64,000 bases of DNA, from the NCBI RefSeq assembly GCF_003149675.1, contig NZ_LWMS01000042.1:1-64000 (forward strand), read 5' to 3'. The DNA is from Methanosphaera cuniculi (GTDB taxonomy: Archaea; Methanobacteriota; Methanobacteria; Methanobacteriales; Methanobacteriaceae). Positions 45,244 to 54,190 of the stretch are shown here, piece by piece (positions within the stretch are counted from its first letter, which is position 1; every line of letters starts with the position of its first letter). The position numbers and the translations under genes were made by a program. Under the pieces are notes generated by a model. The model saw nothing but the letters and a program-made list of their open reading frames with translations. It made no database searches and was not told the DNA's origin.

Positions 45244-47436
45244 TTAGATATTAAATAGGTTATCTAGATTTTCCCATACCCATATTTTGTTACGATTCCA
45301 GCCTGTTGCTATGTTTGGAATTTTTATAGAATCCTGGAAATTTCCCTGATATCCATGTCTCATACTATTTAATCCACAAAGTATTAGTAATGTTTTTGAA
45401 CGACTATATGCAACAAAATATCTGCGGATAAGTTCATCAAATGCTGCATCTGTTGGATTTTCATCATTTATAATACCTACATCTGAACATCTTTGTACGT
45501 AATGTTCTATATTATATGTTTTACCACCCTTTTCTGGAAATCTCTTAAATGCTGATGATTTCTTATTATTTAAAATATCAGAGCCTACATCAACAATTAC
45601 AACATCAAATTCAAGTCCTTTTGCTTGATGTATTGACATTATATTAATATTTTCATCAAGATCAATATCAAATAGGTCATCATCAAGTTCTACAGCTCCT
45701 AGTGCTATTGGTATTAGTATATGCCAGAATACCTGATTTGCAGTTAAGGTATCATCATATGCTATTGCACGACTAGTTTGTATGATTGTTTCTGTTATTA
45801 GATCATAGTATATTTTATTTTCTGCTGTCTGATCTATTAGTGTCATACATACATTTTCAATTTCACTAAGTACTTCTTGTATGTTTATGTTATTTTTGTC
45901 AACTATTAGTTTTTCATCATCCATGTATTCTTTTGTAAATTCTCTCCAATGATCTAAGATATCATGTGTTCTTGGTGGAATATTTCTAAGTGAATCTTCA
46001 AGTTTCATGTCACTATCTACAGCTTGTAGTATTAGTCCACATATTAATGACACTATATCTGTTGCTTCTATATTTTGTCCTCGTGGATTAAATATTACCA
46101 TGTTTTCATCACGTGTTGTTAGTGTGTTTCGTATGAAGTATGGTAATCTTTTTCTATTATATGCATTTATTTCTTTAGGTGAATTTAGAAGTACTGCTAT
46201 ACTTGGATTATCAAATTGTACTTTAAAGTTTTCACCATATTCATTTCTAAATTCTACTTTTTCACCTTTTTTAAGTTCATATATAAGGTTTGATAGATCA
46301 TATGTTAGTTCTTCTATGTTGTTTCTAAATAATCCTACAACAGGATATGTATTTGTATTTGTAGATTGTGATATTATATCAGGTTTATTTAGTGAACTTG
46401 TTTGTCTGTATATTGGATCTATGTTTATGTAGTCATTTAGGAAGTCTACTATTGTATCTGTTGATCTGTAGTTTGTGTGAAGATATATTATTTTAGGGTG
46501 TATGTCTAGTTTTTTACTAATTCTTTGTTCATAGTTTGTAAATAGGTGTACATTTGATCCTCGGAATCTGTATAATGATTGATCATCATCACCTACCACT
46601 GTTATTGATCCATTGTTGTTTTTTGTATATTCTGCTAGTTTGAAATATATTTGTTCTTGTAAAAAGTTTGTATCTTGATATTCATCTACTAGAAGAACTC
46701 TTAAATTATTTTCTAGTTTTAGAATCTTATTTTCATTTAATAACTCATAAAAACGTGTTTCTAGAAGAGCATAATCAACTATTAATTTTTCATCAAGCTG
46801 ATGATTATATTCATGTATAATTTCATAAAGAAGTGATTCACGTTCTGAACGAGATTCTAGTTCATCAATATCTGCCATATTTTCATACATTGCTTCTCTA
46901 AGTGTAAGTATGATACTATTTATCTGAGCACTACTAACCCCTGCCTGATTTTCATTCATACGTTTAACAAATTGTTTAAGTTTCTTATCATTAATACGAT
47001 CATCTTTAAGTAGAGTTTGCATCATAAGAGCAGATGATGTAAAATTATCAATAACACTCATATCATCAAATGCAACGTAATCTTCAGCTATACCATCAAG
47101 TGTTCCTGTAATTATATTATTAAATGATTTATCAAATGGTTTATCAAGTTGTTTAAATATTTGTTTTGCCCACATGATTGTTTTATCTTTAAGTTGACGA
47201 GCAGCCTTTTTAGTAAATGTTGTAACCATAATGTTTTCTATATTAATATCATCAACAAAATAGAATTTAAGAATTTTAAGAACAAGAGTTGTTGTCTTAC
47301 CACTTCCAGGACCTGCAACAATGAATTGATCTTCATTAACAGGTGCTAGTACTGCTTCATTTTGTTCATAGTTTGATTTAATATCTCTATTTAAAGTTGT
47401 TTTTATGAGTTCAACAAACTCTTCTTGTGATATCAT
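45244..47436 (-). CDS. UvrD/Rep-type superfamily 1 DNA helicase
   Basis: A 730-residue SF1A helicase. Motif I is VAGPGSGKTTT near residues 37-47, Ia is TTFTKKAA, II is LLVDEYQDT near 249, III is VGDDDQSLYRFRGSN near 278, IV contains HTNYRSTD, V is SIHQAKGLEFDVV near 624 and VI is YVAYSRSK-like (YFVAYSRSK) near 690. It has no nuclease domain. The role in replication restart or repair is inferred from the family. The ribosome binding site AAGGAAAAAAACC precedes the ATG at 47436. hdrA lies 61 bases upstream on the same strand but is separated by its own T tracts. Confidence 0.92.
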   Translation of the reverse strand: MISQEEFVELIKTTLNRDIKSNYEQNEAVLAPVNEDQFIVAGPGSGKTTTLVLKILKFYFVDDINIENIMVTTFTKKAARQLKDKTIMWAKQIFKQLDKPFDKSFNNIITGTLDGIAEDYVAFDDMSVIDNFTSSALMMQTLLKDDRINDKKLKQFVKRMNENQAGVSSAQINSIILTLREAMYENMADIDELESRSERESLLYEIIHEYNHQLDEKLIVDYALLETRFYELLNENKILKLENNLRVLLVDEYQDTNFLQEQIYFKLAEYTKNNNGSITVVGDDDQSLYRFRGSNVHLFTNYEQRISKKLDIHPKIIYLHTNYRSTDTIVDFLNDYINIDPIYRQTSSLNKPDIISQSTNTNTYPVVGLFRNNIEELTYDLSNLIYELKKGEKVEFRNEYGENFKVQFDNPSIAVLLNSPKEINAYNRKRLPYFIRNTLTTRDENMVIFNPRGQNIEATDIVSLICGLILQAVDSDMKLEDSLRNIPPRTHDILDHWREFTKEYMDDEKLIVDKNNINIQEVLSEIENVCMTLIDQTAENKIYYDLITETIIQTSRAIAYDDTLTANQVFWHILIPIALGAVELDDDLFDIDLDENINIMSIHQAKGLEFDVVIVDVGSDILNNKKSSAFKRFPEKGGKTYNIEHYVQRCSDVGIINDENPTDAAFDELIRRYFVAYSRSKTLLILCGLNSMRHGYQGNFQDSIKIPNIATGWNRNKIWVWENLDNLFNI

Positions 47437-47497
47437 AATGGTTTTTTTCCTTATAAAAAAAAATAAAAAAGATGTAATTGGAGGTCAAAGTAATTTT

Positions 47498-49828
47498 TTA
47501 TTCTTCTTCAACTTCTAAGTTTCGTAGTTGTTGGTCAAATTCTGTGAATTGTTTTGAAAGTCCACGGAAGTATGGTATAAATACACCATGTATTATTAAA
47601 CGATCTGGATTTATTCCATCATCTTTTAGGTGCTGTTTCATTAGTTTTACATTTTCTTTAACTTCTGCATGTTTTGGTGTGTCAGGATATTCACCAAGGA
47701 ATACTCCACTTGCACCATGTGTTAATGCATATTTGATGTGTCTGTATTTTACACGATTAATAAATGGTACATTTATGATACGTATTGAATCAGGACATGA
47801 TACACGATTTATTCCCATATTATTTGCTGATACATTTCCAATATCATCTAGGAATGCTATAATTATTTGTTCATCTGGTTTTTTATCTTTAAGTATTCCT
47901 CGTATACTTCCTTCAAGACGATCATCACTTTGTCCTTGTATACTTATTGCTTCCTTATCACATGCCATGATACATACACCACATCCTGTACATGCTATTG
48001 GATCAACATGTATTGAACGTTTATCTTTAGTTATTGCCTGATATACACATTCTTCAGTACATTTTCCACAGAGAGTACATTTTTTAACATTTACTTGTGC
48101 AATGTATGGTTCAACTTCAAGTCCACCATTTACAAGTTCTGATATCTTAGTTGCTGCCGCATTTGCCTGAATTATACTATCTGTAATATCTTTTGGTCCT
48201 TGTGCTGTTCCACATACAAATATTCCTTCTATATCTGTTGTTACAGGCTTCATTTTTGGATGTTTTTCTTTAATAAAGTTATCTTCTGTTAATCCTACAT
48301 TAAGTTTTTTAGCAGTTTCTATTGTTCCTTCTGATGCTTCAAGAGCAGCTGATAGTACTACAAGATCTGTTGGTATTTCTTCAGTAAATCCTGTAAGAGT
48401 ATCTTCTATTCTTACAAGCATATGATCATCTTCTTTTGCAATTTCACCTGGTCGTCCTCGTATTAGTTGTATACCATTTTCCTGACTATATTTATAGTAT
48501 TTCTCATAAACTCCAACTGTTCTAATATCAGTATAACATATTATAACTTCTGTATCAGGATAATGTGAGCGTATTAGATTTGCATTTTTTAATGCTATCA
48601 TACAACATACTTTAGAACAATACTTATGTCCTCCAGGCATTTGATCTCGTGATCCTACACATTGTATCATTACAACACGTCTTGGTACTTTTCCTGTGGA
48701 TGGAACTTTAAGATGTCCTTCAGTTGGTCCATTTACTCCCATAAGTCTTGCTAGTTCCATTTGTTGTATTACATCTTCATATTGTTCATGTCCATATTCA
48801 GGTCTTTTACTTGTATCATATCGTTGATGTCCTGTTGCTATTACTATTGATCCTACAGTAAGTGATATTATATCATCTATTGCATTGAGATTTATTGCAT
48901 TAGTTGGACATACTCTTAGACATGCTCCACATTTTATACAGTTTTCATCATCTAGTGTATATGTGCTTGGTACTGCTTGTGGGAATGGTTTGTATATTGC
49001 TTTTCTATTTATTAGTTCTTCATTCCATTCATCAGGTACTATTTGTGGACATATTGCTGTACATCTTCCACAACTGGTACATTTATCAGGATTTACATAG
49101 ACAGGCTTTTTAGATAATATTACATCAAAGTTTCCTGATCTGCGTTCTGAACGTTCTAGTGTTGTGTTTGTTAGTAGTTTTATGTTTTTATGGTGAATCA
49201 TCTCATTTATTACAGGATTAAGTAAACAAGCTGCACAATCTTCAGTTAATTTTTCAGGTGAAAATACTTTTCCTACCTTTACCATTGATCCTCCAACTAC
49301 TGGTTTTTCTTCAATTAGTGTTACTTCCATTCCCTGGTTTGCTAGGGATACTGCTGCTGTTATTCCTGATATTCCTGCTCCTATTACAAGTACCTTGTTT
49401 TTTACTTGTGTTGGTATTTTAGCAAGTGGTTCATTGTATGTTACTGTTTCTATTGCAGAGTTTATGAGTGATGTTGCTTTATCTGTTGCTTTATCTGGAT
49501 TTTCTGATACCCATGAGCATTGTTCTCGTATGTTTGGCATTTCAAATAGGTATGGGTTTAATGGTTTAATGTAGTTTTGGAATGTGTTTTCATGTGTTAC
49601 TCTAGAACATGCTGCTATTACTACTCGATCTAGGTGGCTTCTTAGTATTTCTTCTTTTATTATCTGGTTTCCTTCCTGTGAGCATAGGTTTTCATGGTGT
49701 TTTACTGATATTACATCAGGATTATCAAGTAGTCTTTTTTCAACTTCTTCAAGATCTATTGTGTCTGATATGTTTCCTCCGCAGTGACAGAGAAATACTC
49801 CTATTCTTGAGTTTTCATTCTTTGACAT
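47498..49828 (-). CDS. hdrA: Heterodisulfide reductase HdrA fused to a cysteine-less MvhD-like domain
   Basis: HdrA is the FAD-bearing, electron-bifurcating subunit of heterodisulfide reductase. Residues 1-650 show the standard layout: VFLCHCGGNI, FAD site VIGAGISGITAA near 148, EDCAACLLNP near 190, ferredoxin motifs CTSCGRCTAICP and CIKCGACLRVCP, YCSKVCC, and C-terminal CTLCGKC and CTGCGVC clusters. Residues 652-776 align with MvhD (SIRIINVPFINRV, HGASGVFLGE) but every MvhD cluster cysteine is replaced. Stand-alone HdrA is about 650 residues, so this is a fusion. The ATG lies within the last 14 bases of hdrB with GGAGGATTACCTAC before it. It is the last gene of hdrCBA. Confidence 0.93.
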   Translation of the reverse strand: MSKNENSRIGVFLCHCGGNISDTIDLEEVEKRLLDNPDVISVKHHENLCSQEGNQIIKEEILRSHLDRVVIAACSRVTHENTFQNYIKPLNPYLFEMPNIREQCSWVSENPDKATDKATSLINSAIETVTYNEPLAKIPTQVKNKVLVIGAGISGITAAVSLANQGMEVTLIEEKPVVGGSMVKVGKVFSPEKLTEDCAACLLNPVINEMIHHKNIKLLTNTTLERSERRSGNFDVILSKKPVYVNPDKCTSCGRCTAICPQIVPDEWNEELINRKAIYKPFPQAVPSTYTLDDENCIKCGACLRVCPTNAINLNAIDDIISLTVGSIVIATGHQRYDTSKRPEYGHEQYEDVIQQMELARLMGVNGPTEGHLKVPSTGKVPRRVVMIQCVGSRDQMPGGHKYCSKVCCMIALKNANLIRSHYPDTEVIICYTDIRTVGVYEKYYKYSQENGIQLIRGRPGEIAKEDDHMLVRIEDTLTGFTEEIPTDLVVLSAALEASEGTIETAKKLNVGLTEDNFIKEKHPKMKPVTTDIEGIFVCGTAQGPKDITDSIIQANAAATKISELVNGGLEVEPYIAQVNVKKCTLCGKCTEECVYQAITKDKRSIHVDPIACTGCGVCIMACDKEAISIQGQSDDRLEGSIRGILKDKKPDEQIIIAFLDDIGNVSANNMGINRVSCPDSIRIINVPFINRVKYRHIKYALTHGASGVFLGEYPDTPKHAEVKENVKLMKQHLKDDGINPDRLIIHGVFIPYFRGLSKQFTEFDQQLRNLEVEEE
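47501..47875 (-). other. Degenerate MvhD-like domain coding segment of hdrA
   Basis: These 125 codons encode the C-terminal domain. Where MvhD has the CxxC of its first strand there is LDDIGN; where it has MCSGR there is PFINR; where it has GCHxGDCHY there is GEYPDTPKH. The surrounding framework is retained, so the [2Fe-2S] site, not the fold, has been lost. Confidence 0.75.
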
Positions 49829-50801
49829 GTAGGTAATCCTCCTCTGGATTGTATGGTATTTTTAGTTTATCTAGTATTGGTTCTACATTTGTTGTGTGTG
49901 TTTGTATTCCAAGTATTTTATATGGATCTGCTCCCATGTATAGTGCTACAAGTTGTGCTATGTTTAGTACTGCCATATGATGTTTGTGTCCTGTTTGTTT
50001 TTGTATTACATTTTCATATCTGTCAAATTGAAGATGGCAATTTGGACACATTACAACAAGTACATCTACTCCCTCTTCATATAGGCTTTCAAATTTATCT
50101 TCTGATACTTCTAGTGATAAGTCTCGGTTTGCATATCTTTGTCTGAATCCACATCCACATGTTAGTGTTTTGTGGTTGTACCATCCGATTGTTGATATTC
50201 CCATAGCTTCACATATTTCATCAATTATTTCAGGATCACGTACGCCTCCTATTGTATCGTTGTAGTGTACTTTACAGTAGTGACAGCCATGGTGTGCTGC
50301 AATTTTGATGTTTGATAGATCTACTTTTTTGTATTTTGGTAGTTTATCTTTAAAGTAGTATAGTATGTCTACAACGTGTGTTATGTCATCTACTGGGTCT
50401 ATGTCGCCTTTATGATATTCTAGGTGTTCTAGTCCATTTTCTCTGAATGATTTGTTTATTTCTTCGCGTACTTCGTCTTTTTCATTTAGTGTTTTTGCTG
50501 CATTTTTTAATATTGCATAGCATGTTGCACACATTGGTACGTGGTGTTTGTGTCCTGATGCTATTGCATGGTGGAAGTTTCTTGCTCCTAGTGCGGTTGT
50601 TGATAGTTCATCGAATATGTCATAGTAGTGTCCTAGTCCTGTGCAGCATGATTGATTTCTGTTTATTTCATATTCTATTCCTAGTTTGTCAAATACATAC
50701 ATAGTTGATGATTCTATTCCTGGATATTCTGCTGATACAAGACAGCTTCTAAATAGTGTGATGTCTTTTGTTGGTATGAATTTTTTTAGTTTTTCAGCCA
50801 T
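49815..50801 (-). CDS. hdrB: Heterodisulfide reductase subunit HdrB
   Basis: HdrB holds the catalytic non-cubane iron-sulfur clusters that reduce CoM-S-S-CoB. Both CCG-type motifs are present: CCTGLGHYYD near residue 52 with MCATCYAIL near 91, and GCHYC near 174 with CGCGFRQRY near 216 and MCPNCHLQFD near 251. The 328-residue length is slightly above typical HdrB because of a C-terminal extension. It begins two bases after the hdrC stop and overlaps hdrA by 14 bases, which indicates translational coupling. AGGAGATGAATAATA precedes the ATG. Confidence 0.93.
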   Translation of the reverse strand: MAEKLKKFIPTKDITLFRSCLVSAEYPGIESSTMYVFDKLGIEYEINRNQSCCTGLGHYYDIFDELSTTALGARNFHHAIASGHKHHVPMCATCYAILKNAAKTLNEKDEVREEINKSFRENGLEHLEYHKGDIDPVDDITHVVDILYYFKDKLPKYKKVDLSNIKIAAHHGCHYCKVHYNDTIGGVRDPEIIDEICEAMGISTIGWYNHKTLTCGCGFRQRYANRDLSLEVSEDKFESLYEEGVDVLVVMCPNCHLQFDRYENVIQKQTGHKHHMAVLNIAQLVALYMGADPYKILGIQTHTTNVEPILDKLKIPYNPEEDYLHVKE

Positions 50802-50803
50802 TA

Positions 50804-51430
50804 TTATTCATCTCCTAGTTGTTTTTGTTTTCGTACTTTTTTTACTTCATCTACTCGTTTTTTAAATCCTATTGCTTTTAGTGTTTGATCTATTTCATCT
50901 TCAGCTTCAGGATATAGGTACATGCTCTCAAGTTTTAGTTCATCTCTTATTTCATCTAGGTGTTCTTGTAGATTGTCCCAGTGTTTTCCATAGTCTATTG
51001 ATAGTTGTCCTCTATATTCTTGTGGTATTACTCCAAGTCCTCGGTCTATGTAGCTATCTGCAAAGCTTATGAATGATTCGATTTTTTCTTTTCCTTCTTT
51101 TTTATCTATTGCCATTTGTCTTAGGATTTGGTTTACTTCACATACACTGTTTCCAACAGGACATATGCTTTGACAGTTATAGCAGTAGAAACAGTTCCAT
51201 ATGTCTTCATCATCTAGTATTGTTTCATCATTATCTAGTACTCTTTTTATTACAACTCTAGAATCATAGTTTGAGTGTCTTGATGCTGGACATGTTGATG
51301 CACACATTCCGCATTGTACACATCTTAGTAGTCCAAGGTCAGGTGAGGCTTTTATGTCATTTTTTATTCTGTGGGCTAGGTCGTCTTTGTGACTGCTTTC
51401 TCCTAGTTCTCGTCTTCTTATTTTAGTCAC
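50804..51430 (-). CDS. hdrC: Heterodisulfide reductase subunit HdrC
   Basis: HdrC relays electrons between HdrA and HdrB through two [4Fe-4S] clusters. The motifs CVQCGMCASTCP (near residues 37-48) and CFYCYNCQSICP (near 80-91) are intact. The rest is helical and charged, and 208 residues is slightly longer than usual. The start is GTG at 51430 with AGGTGAT seven bases before it. It is the promoter-proximal gene of hdrCBA; 276 AT-rich bases separate it from the next minus-strand gene. Confidence 0.93.
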   Translation of the reverse strand: MTKIRRRELGESSHKDDLAHRIKNDIKASPDLGLLRCVQCGMCASTCPASRHSNYDSRVVIKRVLDNDETILDDEDIWNCFYCYNCQSICPVGNSVCEVNQILRQMAIDKKEGKEKIESFISFADSYIDRGLGVIPQEYRGQLSIDYGKHWDNLQEHLDEIRDELKLESMYLYPEAEDEIDQTLKAIGFKKRVDEVKKVRKQKQLGDE

Positions 51431-51706
51431 TTTAAATCACCTATTCATTTTTTTTTAGTTTTATTATACAAAATGTCTTTATTTTATTTTTCGATTATTA
51501 TGATATTATTATGATATTATTTTTCATGATTTATCAAAAAAATTAACTATTGTTAAGTTAGTATTCTATGTTATATTTTTCTTTATAAATATATATAAAA
51601 ATAATTATTAATTTCGTATATATTAAAATTATGATTAAAAAAATTAAAAAAAGAATAAGAAAAAAGAAAGGATAATTTTGCTAAAAAAATCTTTTTATCC
51701 AACATC

Positions 51707-52327
51707 TTATTTTGGTGGTGAATATTCAGATACAACTGTAGTTGTAGTATTATTAGTCCTAGTTGTTGTCACATTACGATTTAAATCATCAGATGCATCA
51801 ATATTAATATACTGAATAAAACCATTATCATAACCACTATAGTTATTATTAGTATCTTCATACATCTTATTAACATAATAAGAAGGATCAGATGTTTCAT
51901 TTAAAGTATCTACTATTGTATTTCCAAATAATGAAAATATAACCGAAACTAACGCCATAACAATAAGAAATGTAGTTGCAGCATAATCACCTTTTGTATC
52001 ATTTTCAAGATAATTACGTGGTCCTATAAATGTTGTACTTTTTATTGGATAAAGTAATTTACATCCACGTTTTGATAATAAACAAATAAAAATAGATGCA
52101 CTATATCCAATTATTAAACCTACTGTAATATTAAGACATCTAAAACTTAGAATAATTAATGGAATATAAACTAGAAATGATGTTTTAAAGTTATGTGGTA
52201 ATATTGTACTAATTTGTGATCCGACAATAGCAGTTAATAGTCCTATAAAGTAATCTGGAAGATTAAGTAAATATGAAAACAATGAATATAACACTACAGC
52301 TGCAAGTAACTCATTTAAATTACTCAT
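51707..52327 (-). CDS. Membrane protein with Thr/Asn-rich tail
   Basis: No firm family. Four or five hydrophobic helices fill residues 1-100 and 118-140, with a loop GCKLLYPIKSTTFIGPRNYL that faintly recalls YdjM-type membrane hydrolases but lacks their histidines. The C-terminal 70 residues are polar and rich in Asn, Tyr and Thr (NVTTTRTNNTTTTVV), consistent with an exposed, possibly glycosylated tail. It lies 89 bases after the NTPase-like gene on the same strand and may be the fourth member of that unit. The ribosome binding site is weak (AGGATTTTATATGT). Confidence 0.5.
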   Translation of the reverse strand: MSNLNELLAAVVLYSLFSYLLNLPDYFIGLLTAIVGSQISTILPHNFKTSFLVYIPLIILSFRCLNITVGLIIGYSASIFICLLSKRGCKLLYPIKSTTFIGPRNYLENDTKGDYAATTFLIVMALVSVIFSLFGNTIVDTLNETSDPSYYVNKMYEDTNNNYSGYDNGFIQYINIDASDDLNRNVTTTRTNNTTTTVVSEYSPPK

Positions 52328-52416
52328 ACATATAAAATCCTATTTTTTAATAAAAAAAAAGTATTACCTTTAAAATAATTAACACCTAAATACAACAAAG
52401 AAATTATACTTTTCTT

Positions 52417-52995
52417 TTAATGCATAATATAATAAAATGATCTATACATTAAAAATGTAAACCATAAAGTACTTACTATAATATTTAATATTCCAAGTTG
52501 CATCTTAAGAAATATGAGAAAAATAAAAACACAAAGAACAATAAGAATAGTATATTTAACATTTATACTTTCAGTTCGATTTTCATAAAAATCCTCATTA
52601 AGAATAACAAATTGTCTTATAAAATCATTATCAACAAACACAGCATTATCAGATACTATATTTACAATCAATGAAACATGCCCTATTTCAAATAATTGTT
52701 TATAATATCTTAATTCACGCTTTGTTAACTCTTCAAAGTTATCAATGAAGATGTGAATTTCCTTATTTTGTATACGTATTTCATTTAAAATTTGATTTAT
52801 TGTAAAACTCTTATAACTATCTTGCATCCCAATTGATTGTAGAATCTTCAAAAGTCCACTTTTTCCCTCTTTAGGTGATATAAGATATACAGAAGCTGTT
52901 TGTGTTTTATGATTTTTATATATAGCTTGTAAATCTTGTTGATAAAGTAAAATATGATTATTTTTTGGTAATTGTTGTAATATCTTCGCATTCAT
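52417..52995 (-). CDS. NTPase-like protein with C-terminal membrane anchor
   Basis: The 192-residue protein has a short P-loop-like domain: VYLISPKEGKSGLLKIL near residues 36-52 resembles a degenerate Walker A (the first Gly is missing, GKS is kept), and IHIFIDNFEEL near 95-105 resembles Walker B. Two membrane helices occupy residues 145-190. The ATG overlaps the stop of the upstream OB-like gene (ATGA), so translation is coupled. Function is unknown; the arrangement suggests a membrane-tethered regulatory ATPase working with the two small upstream proteins. Confidence 0.55.
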   Translation of the reverse strand: MNAKILQQLPKNNHILLYQQDLQAIYKNHKTQTASVYLISPKEGKSGLLKILQSIGMQDSYKSFTINQILNEIRIQNKEIHIFIDNFEELTKRELRYYKQLFEIGHVSLIVNIVSDNAVFVDNDFIRQFVILNEDFYENRTESINVKYTILIVLCVFIFLIFLKMQLGILNIIVSTLWFTFLMYRSFYYIMH

Positions 52996-53276
52996 TCTTC
53001 ATTATCTAATATTTCAAGTTCATATCGTTTCATTTGAAATCTACCATTTATAGTTTCACAACCAACATATTGTATCTGGATTAAATCTCCAATCTTTGCT
53101 ACTTCCATAATACTATCTAGTTGTACTTTTCCCCATATACAATAAGTTATGTCTTTATCTTGTATTTTATATAGTGTATTTTCAAACTTTCCAACATTTT
53201 CAAGTTTATCTACATATACACCTTTTAAGTATTCTCCTTCTTGTGGATTCCAGAAATTATCATGTGTTTCATTCAT
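52992..53276 (-). CDS. Small beta-rich (OB-like) protein, copy 2
   Basis: A 94-residue paralogue of the gene just upstream. Shared pattern: FWnPqEGe at the N-terminus, VGKFENTLY, then WGKVQLDSIM, GDLIQIQYVG and a C-terminal Lys-Tyr strand. The alternation of short strands and the WG...LD..M...GD.I.I.Y.G pattern recall small OB-fold proteins of mobile elements, but the fold is not proven. Its ATG follows the upstream stop codon with no base between, and its own stop overlaps the next ATG by four bases. Confidence 0.6.
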   Translation of the reverse strand: MNETHDNFWNPQEGEYLKGVYVDKLENVGKFENTLYKIQDKDITYCIWGKVQLDSIMEVAKIGDLIQIQYVGCETINGRFQMKRYELEILDNEE

Positions 53277-53615
53277 TTATAAATTCTCCTTTAGTAATTT
53301 TTTTTGTAAATTATACATTTTCATTTGTCTGTTATTTTGTGTTTTTACAACCCCTAAATATGTAATTCTAATATAATCATCAAGTTTAACTTGCATCATT
53401 AAATCATCAAGCTGAGATTTTCCCCATACTATTATTTTTTCATTGTTATTTTCAAGAATGTACATATTTTGCTGGTATTTTCCAACACATTTTTCTATTG
53501 CAATAAGAGTTCCCTCTATTTGGTCACCTTCTATTGGATGCCAGAATTTGGGTTGAATGTCTTGCCATTGTTCTTCATCTTCAGAAGTATTTTTGTTTCT
53601 TTTAAAAAGCTGAAT
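53277..53615 (-). CDS. Small beta-rich (OB-like) protein, copy 1, apparent ATT start
   Basis: In the conserved frame the 112-residue protein begins (M)QLFKRNKN and contains KFWHPIEGDQIEG, VGKYQQNMY, WGKSQLDDLMM and DDYIRITYLG, aligning with copy 2 along its length. The first in-frame ATG (53465) would delete the conserved WHP.EG half. Upstream of that half the only plausible initiator is ATT (53615-53613); TGA lies three codons before it and AAAGGATGTGAT serves as ribosome binding site. It is the first gene of a tightly packed minus-strand unit. Confidence 0.6.
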   Translation of the reverse strand: MQLFKRNKNTSEDEEQWQDIQPKFWHPIEGDQIEGTLIAIEKCVGKYQQNMYILENNNEKIIVWGKSQLDDLMMQVKLDDYIRITYLGVVKTQNNRQMKMYNLQKKLLKENL

Positions 53616-54190
53616 ATCAAATCACATCCTTTAACTCTTAATTTTTTTAAATTTTTGGAAAAAAGAGATAATAAAAAAATAAAACATCATCTTTTTTTTA
53701 TAATTTCATAAACAAGTTTTTTTTTGAGTAATAATATGAAAAAAAAGTTAGTTACCCTTTTTTAGAAATGATAATAAAATGTATTAAATTTAACTTAAAC
53801 TAAATAAACTCAAAATTTAGGTAAAAATAAAAATAAAAAACATAAAATTTTATTTTTAAATTAACAACAATATAATATATCCCCCTTTTTTTTAGGAGCT
53901 AAAAACCTGGGAATTTTTTTTTATTTTAGATAACTCCTTTTTTTTATTTTTTTAATTTTATTTATGAAATAAAAAAAAAATGTTTCCATTTTCTTATTTT
54001 TTTCTATTTCCACATTTTAGTCTATGAGAAGTTTAAAAGTTTGTATAAAATTATATAATTTTAAGTAAAAATTTTATAAAAAAATAATTTAATTACGTAA
54101 ATTATCTAATAAGATATGGAAAATATTTTAAAGTATTTTTAAAAAAAAAGAAAAATGGTGGAGGTGAAAAATAAATCTTTATCCTTTTTT
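53616..54190. other. AT-rich spacer, 575 bases
   Basis: The stretch after cysS holds its terminator at the right edge and, at 53880-53915, a patch of C5-T8 followed by AGGAGC and CCTGGG that is unusually GC-rich for this region. No ORF with a ribosome binding site was seen. The promoter for the OB-like operon must lie here. Confidence 0.45.
54141..54166 (-). terminator. CACCTCCACCA plus T tracts after cysS
   Basis: On the minus strand CACCTCCACCA leads into T5, C and T9, about 25 bases after the cysS stop. It contains both a CACCTCC (anti-Shine-Dalgarno-like) and a CCACC element. Confidence 0.55.
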
